Counted from the stretch's first letter, positions 6,424 through 13,156 are shown. The stretch is DNA of 13,604 nt from Flavobacterium sp. (GCA_030153045.1 JASLID010000040.1:1-13604); one strand, 5' to 3'. The notes: generated from the sequence alone by a model not told the origin. Made by a program: numbers and translations.

Positions 6424-7377
6424 ATGAGTAAAAAAGTTGTCTTTTTAATAAATAAATCTGAAATAACCGCAGGTACAAGAGGAGCTTCACTAGGACCAGA
6501 TGCAATAATAACTGCAGCTAGGAAAAAAGGGAGTTATATTTTTGGAGAAAATGAAGTTCAAAAAATAGTAAACGTTAATAATTTTTTAGATAAACCCACT
6601 CAATTCCCGTTTGCAAAGCGAATTGACGGCTTGTTAAGTATTTACAATGAGCTTAATGACAAAGTGTCTTCGGCTTTAAACAATCAATCTTTTCCTATTG
6701 TATTAGCGGCTGACCATGGTTCGGCTGGAGGAACAATAGCAGGAATTAAGTCTGCTTTTCCTCAAAAAAAACTCGGTGTTGTCTGGATCGATGCCCATGC
6801 TGATATTCATACTCCTTATACCACTCCGTCTGGAAACATGCACGGTATGCCTTTGGCTACTGCCTTAAATATTGACAATCTCGAATGTAAAAGTAATGAG
6901 GTAGATGCGGAGACTATTTTATTTTGGAACCAATTGAAGCAAGTTGGCGGTATCTCACCAAAAGTGTATGCTGAAGACATTGTCTATATTGCTGTTCGTG
7001 ATACCGAAGCTCAGGAGAATGCTATAATGGATCGTTTGCAAATCAAGAACTGTGAAGTTGCCGAAGTCCGATCAAAAGGGACGTCAGAAATTAATAAGAT
7101 TATTGAAGAAAGACTTAAAGATTGTGATATCATTTATGTTTCATTTGATGTCGATTCAATGGATCCTGATTTAACATCACATGGAACAGGTACTCCTGTA
7201 GATAACGGATTGAAGCCAGAGGAGGCGAAAGATATCTTAATTGCCCTGGCACAAAATCCTAAAACCATTTGTATTGAAGTGGTAGAGGTTAATCCTTGTC
7301 TTGACGAAAAAGAAAACACAATGGCCGAAGTTACGCTCGACATTGTAGAAGCTATAACCCAAACTATTAAAAAATAA
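6424..7377 (+). CDS. Arginase (ureohydrolase family)
   Basis: This ureohydrolase most likely hydrolyses L-arginine to ornithine and urea with a binuclear Mn2+ centre. Expected metal ligands are all present: His98 in AADHGSAGG, Asp123/His125/Asp127 in DAHADIHTP, and Asp242/Asp244 in SFDVDSMDP. The TP.TTPSGNMHGMPL segment (His140) and EVNP (Glu288) are arginase-type signatures and favour arginase over agmatinase or formimidoylglutamase. The usual GGDHS motif is AADHGS here, a mild deviation. The start at ATG 6424 gives 317 residues beginning MSKKVVFLIN; the longer frame from TTG 6361 overlaps the promoter. The CtlX-type gene follows after only 4 bases, so the two form an operon. Substrate choice is inferred from motifs, not shown. 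Confidence 0.88.
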   Translation: MSKKVVFLINKSEITAGTRGASLGPDAIITAARKKGSYIFGENEVQKIVNVNNFLDKPTQFPFAKRIDGLLSIYNELNDKVSSALNNQSFPIVLAADHGSAGGTIAGIKSAFPQKKLGVVWIDAHADIHTPYTTPSGNMHGMPLATALNIDNLECKSNEVDAETILFWNQLKQVGGISPKVYAEDIVYIAVRDTEAQENAIMDRLQIKNCEVAEVRSKGTSEINKIIEERLKDCDIIYVSFDVDSMDPDLTSHGTGTPVDNGLKPEEAKDILIALAQNPKTICIEVVEVNPCLDEKENTMAEVTLDIVEAITQTIKK

Positions 7378-7381
7378 TCAT

Positions 7382-8317
7382 ATGAAGCAAACTGCAAATT
7401 CCATATTGATGATTCGCCCAGTGGCGTTTCGTATGAACGAACAAACAGCCGTTAATAATTATTACCAAAAAGTAATTGACGGACTGTTGCCGGCTACTGT
7501 AAACGCTAAAGCGCAGCAGGAATTTGATGTTTTTGTTGAAAAATTGCGCGACGTAGGTGTCGATGTGACTGTGGTTGACGACACTTTAGATCCTGATACA
7601 CCAGATAGCGTTTTTCCAAACAACTGGATTTCATTCCACGAAAATGGAGATGTAGCTTTGTATCCTATGTTTGCCGAAAACAGAAGATTAGAGCGTCGCG
7701 AAGAGATTCTAGATTTATTGGAAGACAAAGGATTCCGAATTGAAAATATTGTCGATTATACTTCTGCGGAAGAAGATAATATTTTTCTGGAAGGAACCGG
7801 AAGCATACTTTTAGATAGAGAAAACGGAAAAGCATATTGTGCTTTATCATCAAGAGCCGATGAAGAATTATTTATCGAGTTTTGCGAAGATTTCGAATAT
7901 ACGCCAGTAATCTTCGAAGCATTCCATACTGTAAACGGCGAACGCAAACTCATATATCACACCAACCTTATGATGTGTTTGGGTGAAACCTACGCGGTTA
8001 TTTGCGCCGATAGTATCGATGATAAAAAAGAACGTAAAATGGTTTTAGACAGCTTGCGTGGCGATGAAAAGGAAGTCATTTTAATCACCGAAGAACAAGT
8101 TGATAATTTCGCAGGAAATATGCTCGAAGTTAAAGGTACTGATGATAGACGTTATTTAGTAATGAGCGAATCAGCACACAAAAGTTTGACTAAAAAGCAA
8201 ATCGCACAATTGGAAGAACACGTTACTATCCTAAGTTCAAATTTAGACACAATTGAAGCTTGTGGTGGTGGAAGTGCCCGTTGTATGATGGCAGAAATTT
8301 TCTTACCATTAGAATAA
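7382..8317 (+). CDS. ctlX: CtlX-type guanidino-group hydrolase (arginine deiminase/DDAH superfamily)
   Basis: The protein belongs to the guanidino-group-modifying superfamily (arginine deiminase, dimethylarginine dimethylaminohydrolase, amidinotransferases) and fits the subfamily annotated as citrulline utilization hydrolase CtlX. It has 311 residues. Seen: the IRPVAFRMNEQTAVNNYYQ N-terminus, the PNNW substrate-loop motif, Glu137 in LEGTGS, His193 in YHTNLMMCLG, and the nucleophile Cys301 in GGGSARCMMAE near the C-terminus. This complete Cys-His-Glu set supports an active hydrolase. It starts 4 bases after the arginase stop codon, so the genes are surely co-transcribed and probably act together in arginine/citrulline breakdown to ornithine. 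Older annotations would call it amidinotransferase or DDAH. The exact substrate (citrulline, methylated arginine, arginine) cannot be read from sequence. A REP-like motif and a bidirectional terminator follow. Confidence 0.88.
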   Translation: MKQTANSILMIRPVAFRMNEQTAVNNYYQKVIDGLLPATVNAKAQQEFDVFVEKLRDVGVDVTVVDDTLDPDTPDSVFPNNWISFHENGDVALYPMFAENRRLERREEILDLLEDKGFRIENIVDYTSAEEDNIFLEGTGSILLDRENGKAYCALSSRADEELFIEFCEDFEYTPVIFEAFHTVNGERKLIYHTNLMMCLGETYAVICADSIDDKKERKMVLDSLRGDEKEVILITEEQVDNFAGNMLEVKGTDDRRYLVMSESAHKSLTKKQIAQLEEHVTILSSNLDTIEACGGGSARCMMAEIFLPLE

Positions 8318-8321
8318 CATT

Positions 8322-8346
8322 GTCACCCTGAACTTGTCGAAGGGTC
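8322..8346. repeat. Short REP-like palindromic motif
   Basis: The sequence beginning GTCACCCTGAACTTGTCGA and ending AGGGTC lies 4 bases after the ctlX stop codon. ACCCT (8325-8329) pairs with AGGGT (8341-8345). From memory, this CCCTGA...TCGAAGGG motif is found dispersed in intergenic regions of many unrelated bacterial genomes. Only one copy is in the window, so its repeat nature cannot be shown here. Confidence 0.5.
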
Positions 8347-8360
8347 AAATTAATAATATA

Positions 8361-8396
8361 AAAAAAGCCCGATTCAATTTGAATCGGGCTTTTTTT
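8361..8396. terminator. Bidirectional terminator between ctlX and the MarC-family gene
   Basis: A perfect 10-bp GC-containing stem, AGCCCGATTC (8366-8375) and GAATCGGGCT (8381-8390), with loop AATTT, is preceded by an A-run from 8361 (continuing upstream) and followed by T through 8396. It therefore has a T-tract on both strands and can end both converging transcripts. The stop codon of the minus-strand gene (8395-8397) lies within its T-tract. Confidence 0.93.
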
Positions 8397-9018
8397 ATAT
8401 TCCTCGTATAATACTCAATATCGAACTGATAATATATTGTACTCCAATAGCAATGGTTAAGAAGCCTACAATTCTAGAAATAGCTACAATTCCTGAAGCT
8501 CCTAATATTTTTGAAAGGTAATGAGCACTTCTCAATACAATATAAATAATTGCCGAAACGGCTATTATGGATAGCGTTGAAATAATCATTTCGTTAGGAG
8601 AATGGTGTTCCTGATAAAAAGCAATCAACAATGAAATAGAACCTGGCCCAGCAAGCATTGGCATAGCCAAGGGCGTTAATGCAATATCGTTTCGGCTTTG
8701 AACATCGGTTTTTACTTTTTTATTTATGCCTCGTTTTTTGCTGAATTTTCCTGAAAGTAACGAAAAACCAGAGCTGGCAATAATAATTCCGCCTGAAATA
8801 CGAAGGGCATTAATGGTAATTCCAAAAAAGGATAACACATACTGACCTATAAAAAAAGAAATAATCATAATGATGCACACGTTGATCGAGGTCCACAATG
8901 AAATACGGGAACGTTCCTTAAGGTCATCGTGTTGGGTTAATCCAACAAAAATAGGAACCGTCCCAATTGGATTTAAAACTGAAAATAAGGCGAAAAACAG
9001 ATAAATAAATAACTCCAT
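8395..9018 (-). CDS. MarC-family integral membrane protein
   Basis: This is a 207-residue inner-membrane protein of the MarC (UPF0056) family. Family members have six membrane segments and no settled function; the old link of E. coli MarC to multiple antibiotic resistance was not upheld. Seen: the family N-terminus ELFIYLFFALFSVLNPIGTVPIF, with the NPIG motif in the first segment, and a second NPIG-like segment near residues 114-130 (LTPLAMPMLAGPGSISLLI). Hydrophobic segments lie at about residues 3-25, 42-68, 70-86, 115-133, 143-160 and 180-204. Between segments 3 and 4 is a basic loop (KFSKKRGINKKVK). The gene converges on ctlX, shares its terminator, and is divergent from the CoA-binding gene. 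Confidence 0.92.
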   Translation of the reverse strand: MELFIYLFFALFSVLNPIGTVPIFVGLTQHDDLKERSRISLWTSINVCIIMIISFFIGQYVLSFFGITINALRISGGIIIASSGFSLLSGKFSKKRGINKKVKTDVQSRNDIALTPLAMPMLAGPGSISLLIAFYQEHHSPNEMIISTLSIIAVSAIIYIVLRSAHYLSKILGASGIVAISRIVGFLTIAIGVQYIISSILSIIRGI

Positions 9019-9029
9019 GGTTTTTTTTG

Positions 9030-9037
9030 TAAAGGTA
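9030..9037 (-). promoter_or_regulatory. Possible -7 box of the MarC-family gene
   Basis: Read on the minus strand this is TACCTTTA, one mismatch from TAnnTTTG, 11 bases before the ATG. The match is imperfect and no -33 box was found. Confidence 0.3.
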
Positions 9038-9119
9038 ATTTTTCGAGCTAAAACGATTATCAGTAAATCGTCATTAATTTATAAAGATATAGAAATTTAC
9101 TAAAAGCCACAATTTTCAG

Positions 9120-9127
9120 TACTTTTG
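9120..9127 (+). promoter_or_regulatory. Promoter of the CoA-binding gene, -7 box
   Basis: TACTTTTG matches TAnnTTTG exactly, 17 bases before the ATG at 9145. No -33 TTTG is evident. Confidence 0.5.
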
Positions 9128-9144
9128 TAAAAAATAAATATAGA

Positions 9145-9510
9145 ATGAGCAATAAAAAAACTTTAGTACTTGGTGCTTCAACAAAACCGGAACGTTATGC
9201 TTTTATAGCTATTAATAGTTTAGTCGAAAAAGGGCATTCAGTAATTGCTGTTGGTCAATATGCAGGAGAAGTAGCAGGAGTTAAAATTAACACCAAACAA
9301 ATTCCGTTGGCTAATATTCATACAGTGACTTTGTATCTCAATCCAAAACGTCAGCGTGATTACTACAATTATATAATAGAGACCAAACCCAAACGTGTCA
9401 TTTTTAATCCAGGAACTGAAAATCCTGAATTTTATCAGTTGCTAAAAGCCAATGGTATCAAAGTAGAGGTGGCTTGTACTTTAGTCTTATTGTCTACGAA
9501 TCAATATTAA
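9145..9510 (+). CDS. Small CoA-binding (Rossmann-fold) protein
   Basis: A 121-residue stand-alone CoA-binding domain (CoA_binding_2 type, YccU-like). Seen: the nucleotide-binding start KKTLVLGASTKPERYAF (Gly10-Ala11-Ser12), alternating strands and helices, the FNPGTENPEF segment (residues 87-96) that resembles the family's PG.EN motif, and a closing ACTLVLL (110-116). The length is normal for the family, whose members probably bind CoA or an acyl-CoA; no reaction is established. No partner gene is in the same operon. The MarC gene is divergent, and a hairpin repeat follows instead of an ordinary terminator. In related flavobacteria I recall MarC, CoA-binding, symporter and recR genes lying close together, so this gene and recR may once have been nearer. 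Confidence 0.88.
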   Translation: MSNKKTLVLGASTKPERYAFIAINSLVEKGHSVIAVGQYAGEVAGVKINTKQIPLANIHTVTLYLNPKRQRDYYNYIIETKPKRVIFNPGTENPEFYQLLKANGIKVEVACTLVLLSTNQY

Positions 9511-9521
9511 TTAAGTTTTTT

Positions 9522-9664
9522 AGGAGCTGTTTCCAGCACCCGAGGCTGAAAGCCGAATTGGCGAAGCAATACATTCTAATCTTTTCCTTTTTTAAAGAAA
9601 AAAAGGAAAAGGATTTCCTCCCGAAACTTCAGGACTATCTGGGCTAAAAAGAGCTGTTTTTAAA
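9522..9664. repeat. Intergenic hairpin element, probably a dispersed Flavobacterium repeat
   Basis: The gap 9511-9676 holds no gene but a structured element. GAGCTGTTT occurs at both ends in direct orientation (9524-9532 and 9651-9659). In the centre is a 13-bp perfect hairpin, CTTTTCCTTTTTT (9581-9593) with AAAAAAGGAAAAG (9599-9611). A small hairpin GGCT-GAA-AGCC lies at 9544-9554. The pattern (AGGAGCTGTTTCC start, purine/pyrimidine central hairpin, GGGCTA near the end) resembles intergenic repeats I recall as numerous in Flavobacterium genomes. The hairpin could end the CoA-binding transcript, but it lacks a GC-rich stem. Extent is approximate. Confidence 0.55.
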
Positions 9665-9676
9665 GATTTTACTTGC

Positions 9677-10063
9677 TTAAAAGGGTGCTTTGCCTCTTTT
9701 AAACCGATACTTTTCGACAACAAGTACAATAATGATTCCAGTAACATAAGCCAGTAAATCCATCCAAGAGAATGAAGTACCTATAACAGTTCGAGCAATT
9801 TTCGATTTTTCTAAACCTAACTTTTCTACAATATTCAAAAATTGTAGAAATTCGATAGTGAAAGAGAAAATCAATACAAATATTGCGACTACCACCACTG
9901 GTAATTTGAGGAACGATTTTAAAAAGCAATAAATTAAAATGACAACCAAAACATCGCCAAGATAAGGTCTGATAAAACTGTCGTTAACAAAAAGAGCAAT
10001 TACAACTTCAATGCAAAAAATCAAAATTGTAAAAGCAAAGTAGTTTTTGTTGAAGGTTAGCAT
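9677..10063 (-). CDS. DUF2809-family membrane protein
   Basis: A 128-residue integral membrane protein that fits the DUF2809 family (small four-helix proteins, distantly VanZ-like in layout, function unknown). Hydrophobic segments lie at about residues 9-27, 34-49, 54-76 and 101-117. Family-type features are FIRPYLGDVLVV (residues 30-41), the FTIEFLQ.L segment at 68-76, and SFSWMDLLAYVTGI (97-110). The C-terminus is short and basic. It lies 38 bases downstream of the glycine-zipper-like gene on the same strand, so the two are probably co-transcribed. There is no clear promoter of its own. Confidence 0.8.
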   Translation of the reverse strand: MLTFNKNYFAFTILIFCIEVVIALFVNDSFIRPYLGDVLVVILIYCFLKSFLKLPVVVVAIFVLIFSFTIEFLQFLNIVEKLGLEKSKIARTVIGTSFSWMDLLAYVTGIIIVLVVEKYRFKRGKAPF

Positions 10064-10101
10064 GATGTTGGTTTAGGCTTGTGACAGGTAAAAATGGGAG
10101 T

Positions 10102-10566
10102 TTAATATTTTATTTCGATATCTAATTGTCTTCCTTCTTGAGAAGCTTTTTTGTCCATTCCTGAACCTACTGCAATTCCGATACCCATACCAATTGGTAA
10201 ACCAATGGCTAATAATCCCATATTGCTCATGCTTAATCCAAAAGCAACTCCAATGGGTAATCCAAAAGCGGACATTCCAACAGCCAGCCAAAGATTGCGA
10301 TAATGGTTTTTGGGTACAATTTTAAGTTCCTTTTCAATCAGTTTTATGATTCTCGTTTGCTTCTGTTTTACTAATTTCTTTAATTCATTATCTGTAAGAG
10401 AAGCAGAATTTAATTCTTCGATATCTTGATTCACTGATTCAATTATTGTATGAGGTAATTCCTTGTTTTTTAATTCTTTTAGAAGTTCTCTAAATTGGTT
10501 ATAAATTCTACTTAATACAATGTTGTCAGAAATGTTTTGTCTTTCTTTTAGTTCTATTATGTTCAT
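10102..10566 (-). CDS. Membrane protein with N-terminal helical region and C-terminal glycine-zipper-like segment
   Basis: Function unknown. With the start at ATG 10566-10564 the product has 154 residues. Residues 1-88 are charged and probably helical (lysine/glutamate/leucine-rich, possible coiled coil), and residues 90-137 form two glycine-rich membrane segments. These contain a duplicated GLPIG motif (102-106 and 122-126) and repeated G-x-x-x-G spacing, followed by GMDKKASQEGRQL. I recall similar C-termini in many flavobacterial hypothetical proteins. The open frame continues upstream to 10683, but those 39 extra residues are encoded by the attC-like palindrome and look unlike protein (mixed composition, no family pattern), so the internal ATG is preferred. 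It is followed closely by the DUF2809 gene. Confidence 0.7.
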   Translation of the reverse strand: MNIIELKERQNISDNIVLSRIYNQFRELLKELKNKELPHTIIESVNQDIEELNSASLTDNELKKLVKQKQTRIIKLIEKELKIVPKNHYRNLWLAVGMSAFGLPIGVAFGLSMSNMGLLAIGLPIGMGIGIAVGSGMDKKASQEGRQLDIEIKY

Positions 10567-10590
10567 AATGTTCTGTTTTTCTGGCTGAAT

Positions 10591-10719
10591 GCTAACGTTT
10601 TTCGGCTTGGCGATGTGGCAGATTAGAAAGCCTAAACTTTCTGTTAAACACTGTTTTACAAGTACAAAATCAACTTCAAACAAAGCCCAAAACCCTCCAT
10701 ATTGCCAAACCGATGTTAG
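10591..10719. repeat. attC-like imperfect palindrome
   Basis: The two ends fold into one long imperfect stem. CTAAC (10592-10596) pairs with GTTAG (10715-10719). After a 4-base bulge (TTTT, 10599-10602), 10603-10618 pair with 10697-10712 with one mismatch and two G-T pairs. The loop of 78 bases (10619-10696) contains smaller hairpins (AGAAAG/CTTTCT; GTTAAAC/GTTTTAC with one mismatch). Short outer arms ending in GTTAG, an unpaired spacer, a second paired region and a variable loop are the layout of integron attC sites. The R-box does not fully fit the published GTTRRRY consensus (GTTAGCA and GTTAGTG here), so 'attC-like' is as far as sequence allows. Confidence 0.55.
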
Positions 10720-10737
10720 TGGTTCGGGCTACTTTCA

Positions 10738-11556
10738 TTATCCGTTTATAAAATTATTAATCTCTCCAATTGCACTTTTTGAAGGCTCGGAATGTATGTC
10801 ATCTAAAAGCCAAACGTGATTTTGATTTTCGTAAATTTTTAATTTTGTAACTGGCTGTTTGTCTGCAATTGTTGAATATGCCATTTTGCTGTCGTCTAAT
10901 AATATTTCAGATGAACCAACCAATAGGAGTGTTGGAGGGAAATTGCCGTAAATTGTTTCAATTGGATTTGCATCTGAAAGTTTATTGTTGCCAAGATATA
11001 ATGATGTGAAATTTTGCAATTGCTCTTTTGTCAAAATCGGGTCTGTGTCGGCATTACGTGTTATAGAATTACTACTTACGCTTAAATCGACCCAAGGTGA
11101 AAGCATCACAAGTTGTTTTGGTTTAGCGATGTTTTTTTTATTCAGAGTTGAAATTACAGACATTGATAAACCAGCACCAGCACTATCACCCATAAAAATG
11201 ATATCCTGTATTTTATTTTTAAGAAGTAAAAATTGATAAACTTTTAATATTTCGTTTATAGCAGAAGGAAATGGATTTTCAGGTGCTAAACTATATTCTA
11301 TAAAAAGTATTGGTGTGCCAAGTATATCAGCAAAATGAGAAACAAGTGCTTGATGAGAATTAATAGAACCTAAAACAAAACAACCACCGTGAAGATAAAT
11401 GATAATTTTGTCTTTAGACTTTGTATCAGTTGAATTGAACCAGTAACAACTGATGTTTTCAATTATTTCTTTTTCAATAATAACATTGCCCGCTTTTTCA
11501 TACTTTATTCCGAGTTTTTCAAAATTGTTTCGGGAGATATTGATTTTTTTGTCCAT
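10738..11556 (-). CDS. Alpha/beta hydrolase, HSL-type (family IV) esterase
   Basis: A 272-residue cytoplasmic hydrolase of the hormone-sensitive-lipase-like group (alpha/beta hydrolase fold 3), probably a carboxylesterase on short acyl esters. The oxyanion-hole motif, normally HGGG, is HGGC here (His56-Cys59, in IYLHGGCFVLGS). The nucleophile is Ser125 in GDSAGAGLS. The acid is probably Asp221 or Asp222 in SSEILLDDS, and the base is His247 in NQNHVW. YSLAPENPFPSA (88-99) is also typical. There is no signal peptide. The gene lies between two GTTAGC sites in the same orientation, with the attC-like palindrome directly after its stop codon and no promoter box upstream, as in an integron gene cassette. 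It may depend on read-through from the symporter gene. Confidence 0.88.
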   Translation of the reverse strand: MDKKINISRNNFEKLGIKYEKAGNVIIEKEIIENISCYWFNSTDTKSKDKIIIYLHGGCFVLGSINSHQALVSHFADILGTPILFIEYSLAPENPFPSAINEILKVYQFLLLKNKIQDIIFMGDSAGAGLSMSVISTLNKKNIAKPKQLVMLSPWVDLSVSSNSITRNADTDPILTKEQLQNFTSLYLGNNKLSDANPIETIYGNFPPTLLLVGSSEILLDDSKMAYSTIADKQPVTKLKIYENQNHVWLLDDIHSEPSKSAIGEINNFING

Positions 11557-11566
11557 TTTTTTTGTC

Positions 11567-11620
11567 GTTAATTTAGTGTACTCGTCAACAGCCTGACCGC
11601 TAACTCTTAAACATACACTA
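11567..11620. repeat. Cassette-boundary-like site upstream of the hydrolase
   Basis: On the minus strand the sequence GTTAGCGGTCAGGC (11604-11591) lies between the symporter stop codon and the hydrolase start. GTTAGCATTCAGCC, with 11 of 14 bases shared, occurs in the same orientation at 10596-10583, beyond the hydrolase. TAGTGTA (11574-11580) and TACACTA (11614-11620) form an inverted repeat around the site. This would be the second boundary of the hydrolase unit. Confidence 0.4.
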
Positions 11621-13117
11621 CTAAAACCTAGTTTCTTCCGTTGCTGGTTTGCTAATCAAAAATAATCCAATAAAAGTAATTAACCCATTAACGATGATGA
11701 GTTCATTATCAATCACATAATCGCCTAAAAGTTCTTTAGAATAAGTCGAAATTAAAAAACAAATTGCTGGCGAAATCAAACAAATAAAAGGAACCAGCTT
11801 GTCATTGACCGTTTTCGTTTTTACAAACAACCCAAAACAATACAACCCTAAAAGCGGTCCGTAAGTATAAGAAGCAATTTTGAAGATCATTTTCACTACC
11901 GAGGCATCGTTAAACGAATTGAAAATAACAATCACTAAAAACATCAAAGCTGAAAAACCAAGATGAACAATGTGACGCGTTCTTACTATGTTAGGCTTGT
12001 TTAGGTTTTCGGTTTTATCCATACCTAAAAAGTCGACACAAAACGAAGTTGTCAAAGCCGTTAATGCCGAATCGGTCGTGGCAAAAGTAGCCGCCGTTAA
12101 CCCTAATAAAAATACAATAGCAGGAATTAACCCTAACGATTTTAATGCGATCTCAGGAAACAAGAAGTCGGTTCTAGCAACATTATCTACCATGGGAACT
12201 GAAATTCCATTTTTCTCGGCAAACATATATAACAAAGCTCCAACGCTCAAAAAGAAAATATTGATAATTACAAAAATTCCTGTAAAAGTGAACATGTTTT
12301 TTTGGGCTTCGCCAATGTTTTTACAGCTTAAATTCTTTTGCATTAAATCTTGGTCTAATCCCACCATGGCAATGGTGACAAATATTCCGCCTAGAATTTG
12401 TTTCCAGAAATAATTACCTTTCAAATAATCTTCAAAAAAGAAAACTTTAGAGTAATTGCTGTTTTTTACAGCTTCAAAAGATTGAATGACACTCAAATCT
12501 AAACTTCTGCAAATAAAGAATATCGTTAAAAATACCGAAGAAACCAGGAAAAACGTTTGCAAAGTATCGGTAATAATAATCGTTTTTAATCCGCCACGAT
12601 ACGTGTAAGCAAAAATCAATAAAAGCGACATTAATACTGTAAAAGTAAACGGAACACCATAATAATCGAAAACATATCGTTGCAAAACAATGACTACCAA
12701 ATACAATCTAAAAGCCGAACCAATCGTACGACTAATAAGGAAAATAGTTGCTGCTGTTTTATAACTAATAACACCCAAACGTTGTTCGATATAACCATAA
12801 ATCGAAGTCAAGTTCATTCGGTAATACAACGGAAGTAATACTTTGGCAATAATGATAAAACCAATAGCGTTACCTAATACAAACTGAAAATATTTGAATT
12901 GAAGTTCAGGATTTCCTACTTCGCCCGGAACTGAAATAAAAGTCACGCCCGATAATGCCGTTCCAATCATTCCAAAAGCCACTAAATACCATTTGGAGTT
13001 TTTATTGGCTTTGAAAAAAGCATCGTTATCGCTATTTTTTTTACTCACCACATGTGAAATAATGAACAATAATCCGAAATAAACTACAATAAGTGATAAG
13101 ATGGCGAATGGCGTCAT
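11621..13117 (-). CDS. Sodium:solute symporter (SSS family)
   Basis: A 498-residue polytopic inner-membrane transporter of the sodium:solute symporter family (LeuT fold), expected to couple Na+ influx to uptake of an organic solute; the substrate is not identifiable. Roughly 13 hydrophobic segments are spread over the whole length. Family-type features: AFGMIGTALSGVTFISVPGE in the first core helices (47-66), YRGGLKTIIITDTLQ (173-187), GLDQDLMQ (253-260), and the sodium-site helix AATFATTDSALTALTTS (342-358) with its serine/threonine residues. The start gives a short N-terminus typical of the family. The gene is divergent from recR across a 223-base gap with a long inverted repeat. No terminator hairpin with a T-tract was seen after it. 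Confidence 0.93.
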   Translation of the reverse strand: MTPFAILSLIVVYFGLLFIISHVVSKKNSDNDAFFKANKNSKWYLVAFGMIGTALSGVTFISVPGEVGNPELQFKYFQFVLGNAIGFIIIAKVLLPLYYRMNLTSIYGYIEQRLGVISYKTAATIFLISRTIGSAFRLYLVVIVLQRYVFDYYGVPFTFTVLMSLLLIFAYTYRGGLKTIIITDTLQTFFLVSSVFLTIFFICRSLDLSVIQSFEAVKNSNYSKVFFFEDYLKGNYFWKQILGGIFVTIAMVGLDQDLMQKNLSCKNIGEAQKNMFTFTGIFVIINIFFLSVGALLYMFAEKNGISVPMVDNVARTDFLFPEIALKSLGLIPAIVFLLGLTAATFATTDSALTALTTSFCVDFLGMDKTENLNKPNIVRTRHIVHLGFSALMFLVIVIFNSFNDASVVKMIFKIASYTYGPLLGLYCFGLFVKTKTVNDKLVPFICLISPAICFLISTYSKELLGDYVIDNELIIVNGLITFIGLFLISKPATEETRF

Positions 13118-13138
13118 TTGGTATAAATTTTAGTAGCG

Positions 13139-13146
13139 CCAAAATA
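13139..13146 (-). promoter_or_regulatory. Possible -7 box of the symporter gene
   Basis: Read on the minus strand this is TATTTTGG, one mismatch from TAnnTTTG, 21 bases before the symporter ATG. No -33 TTTG was found; weak support. Confidence 0.3.
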
Positions 13147-13156
13147 CGAAAAATAT

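Noticed and set aside
10056..10063. Third GTTAGCAT word as another cassette boundary
   Set aside because: It overlaps the start codon of the DUF2809 gene, has no palindromic partner nearby, and is short enough to occur by chance.
10567..10683. N-terminal extension of the glycine-zipper-like protein gene
   Set aside because: These codons lie inside the attC-like palindrome and show no protein-like pattern; the ATG at 10566 is preferred.
10589..10819. Plus-strand open frame of 76 codons
   Set aside because: It runs through the palindrome and into the antisense of the hydrolase gene; no family pattern and no promoter.
11988..12413. Plus-strand open frame of 141 codons
   Set aside because: It is antisense to the sodium:solute symporter and has no recognisable domain or start context.
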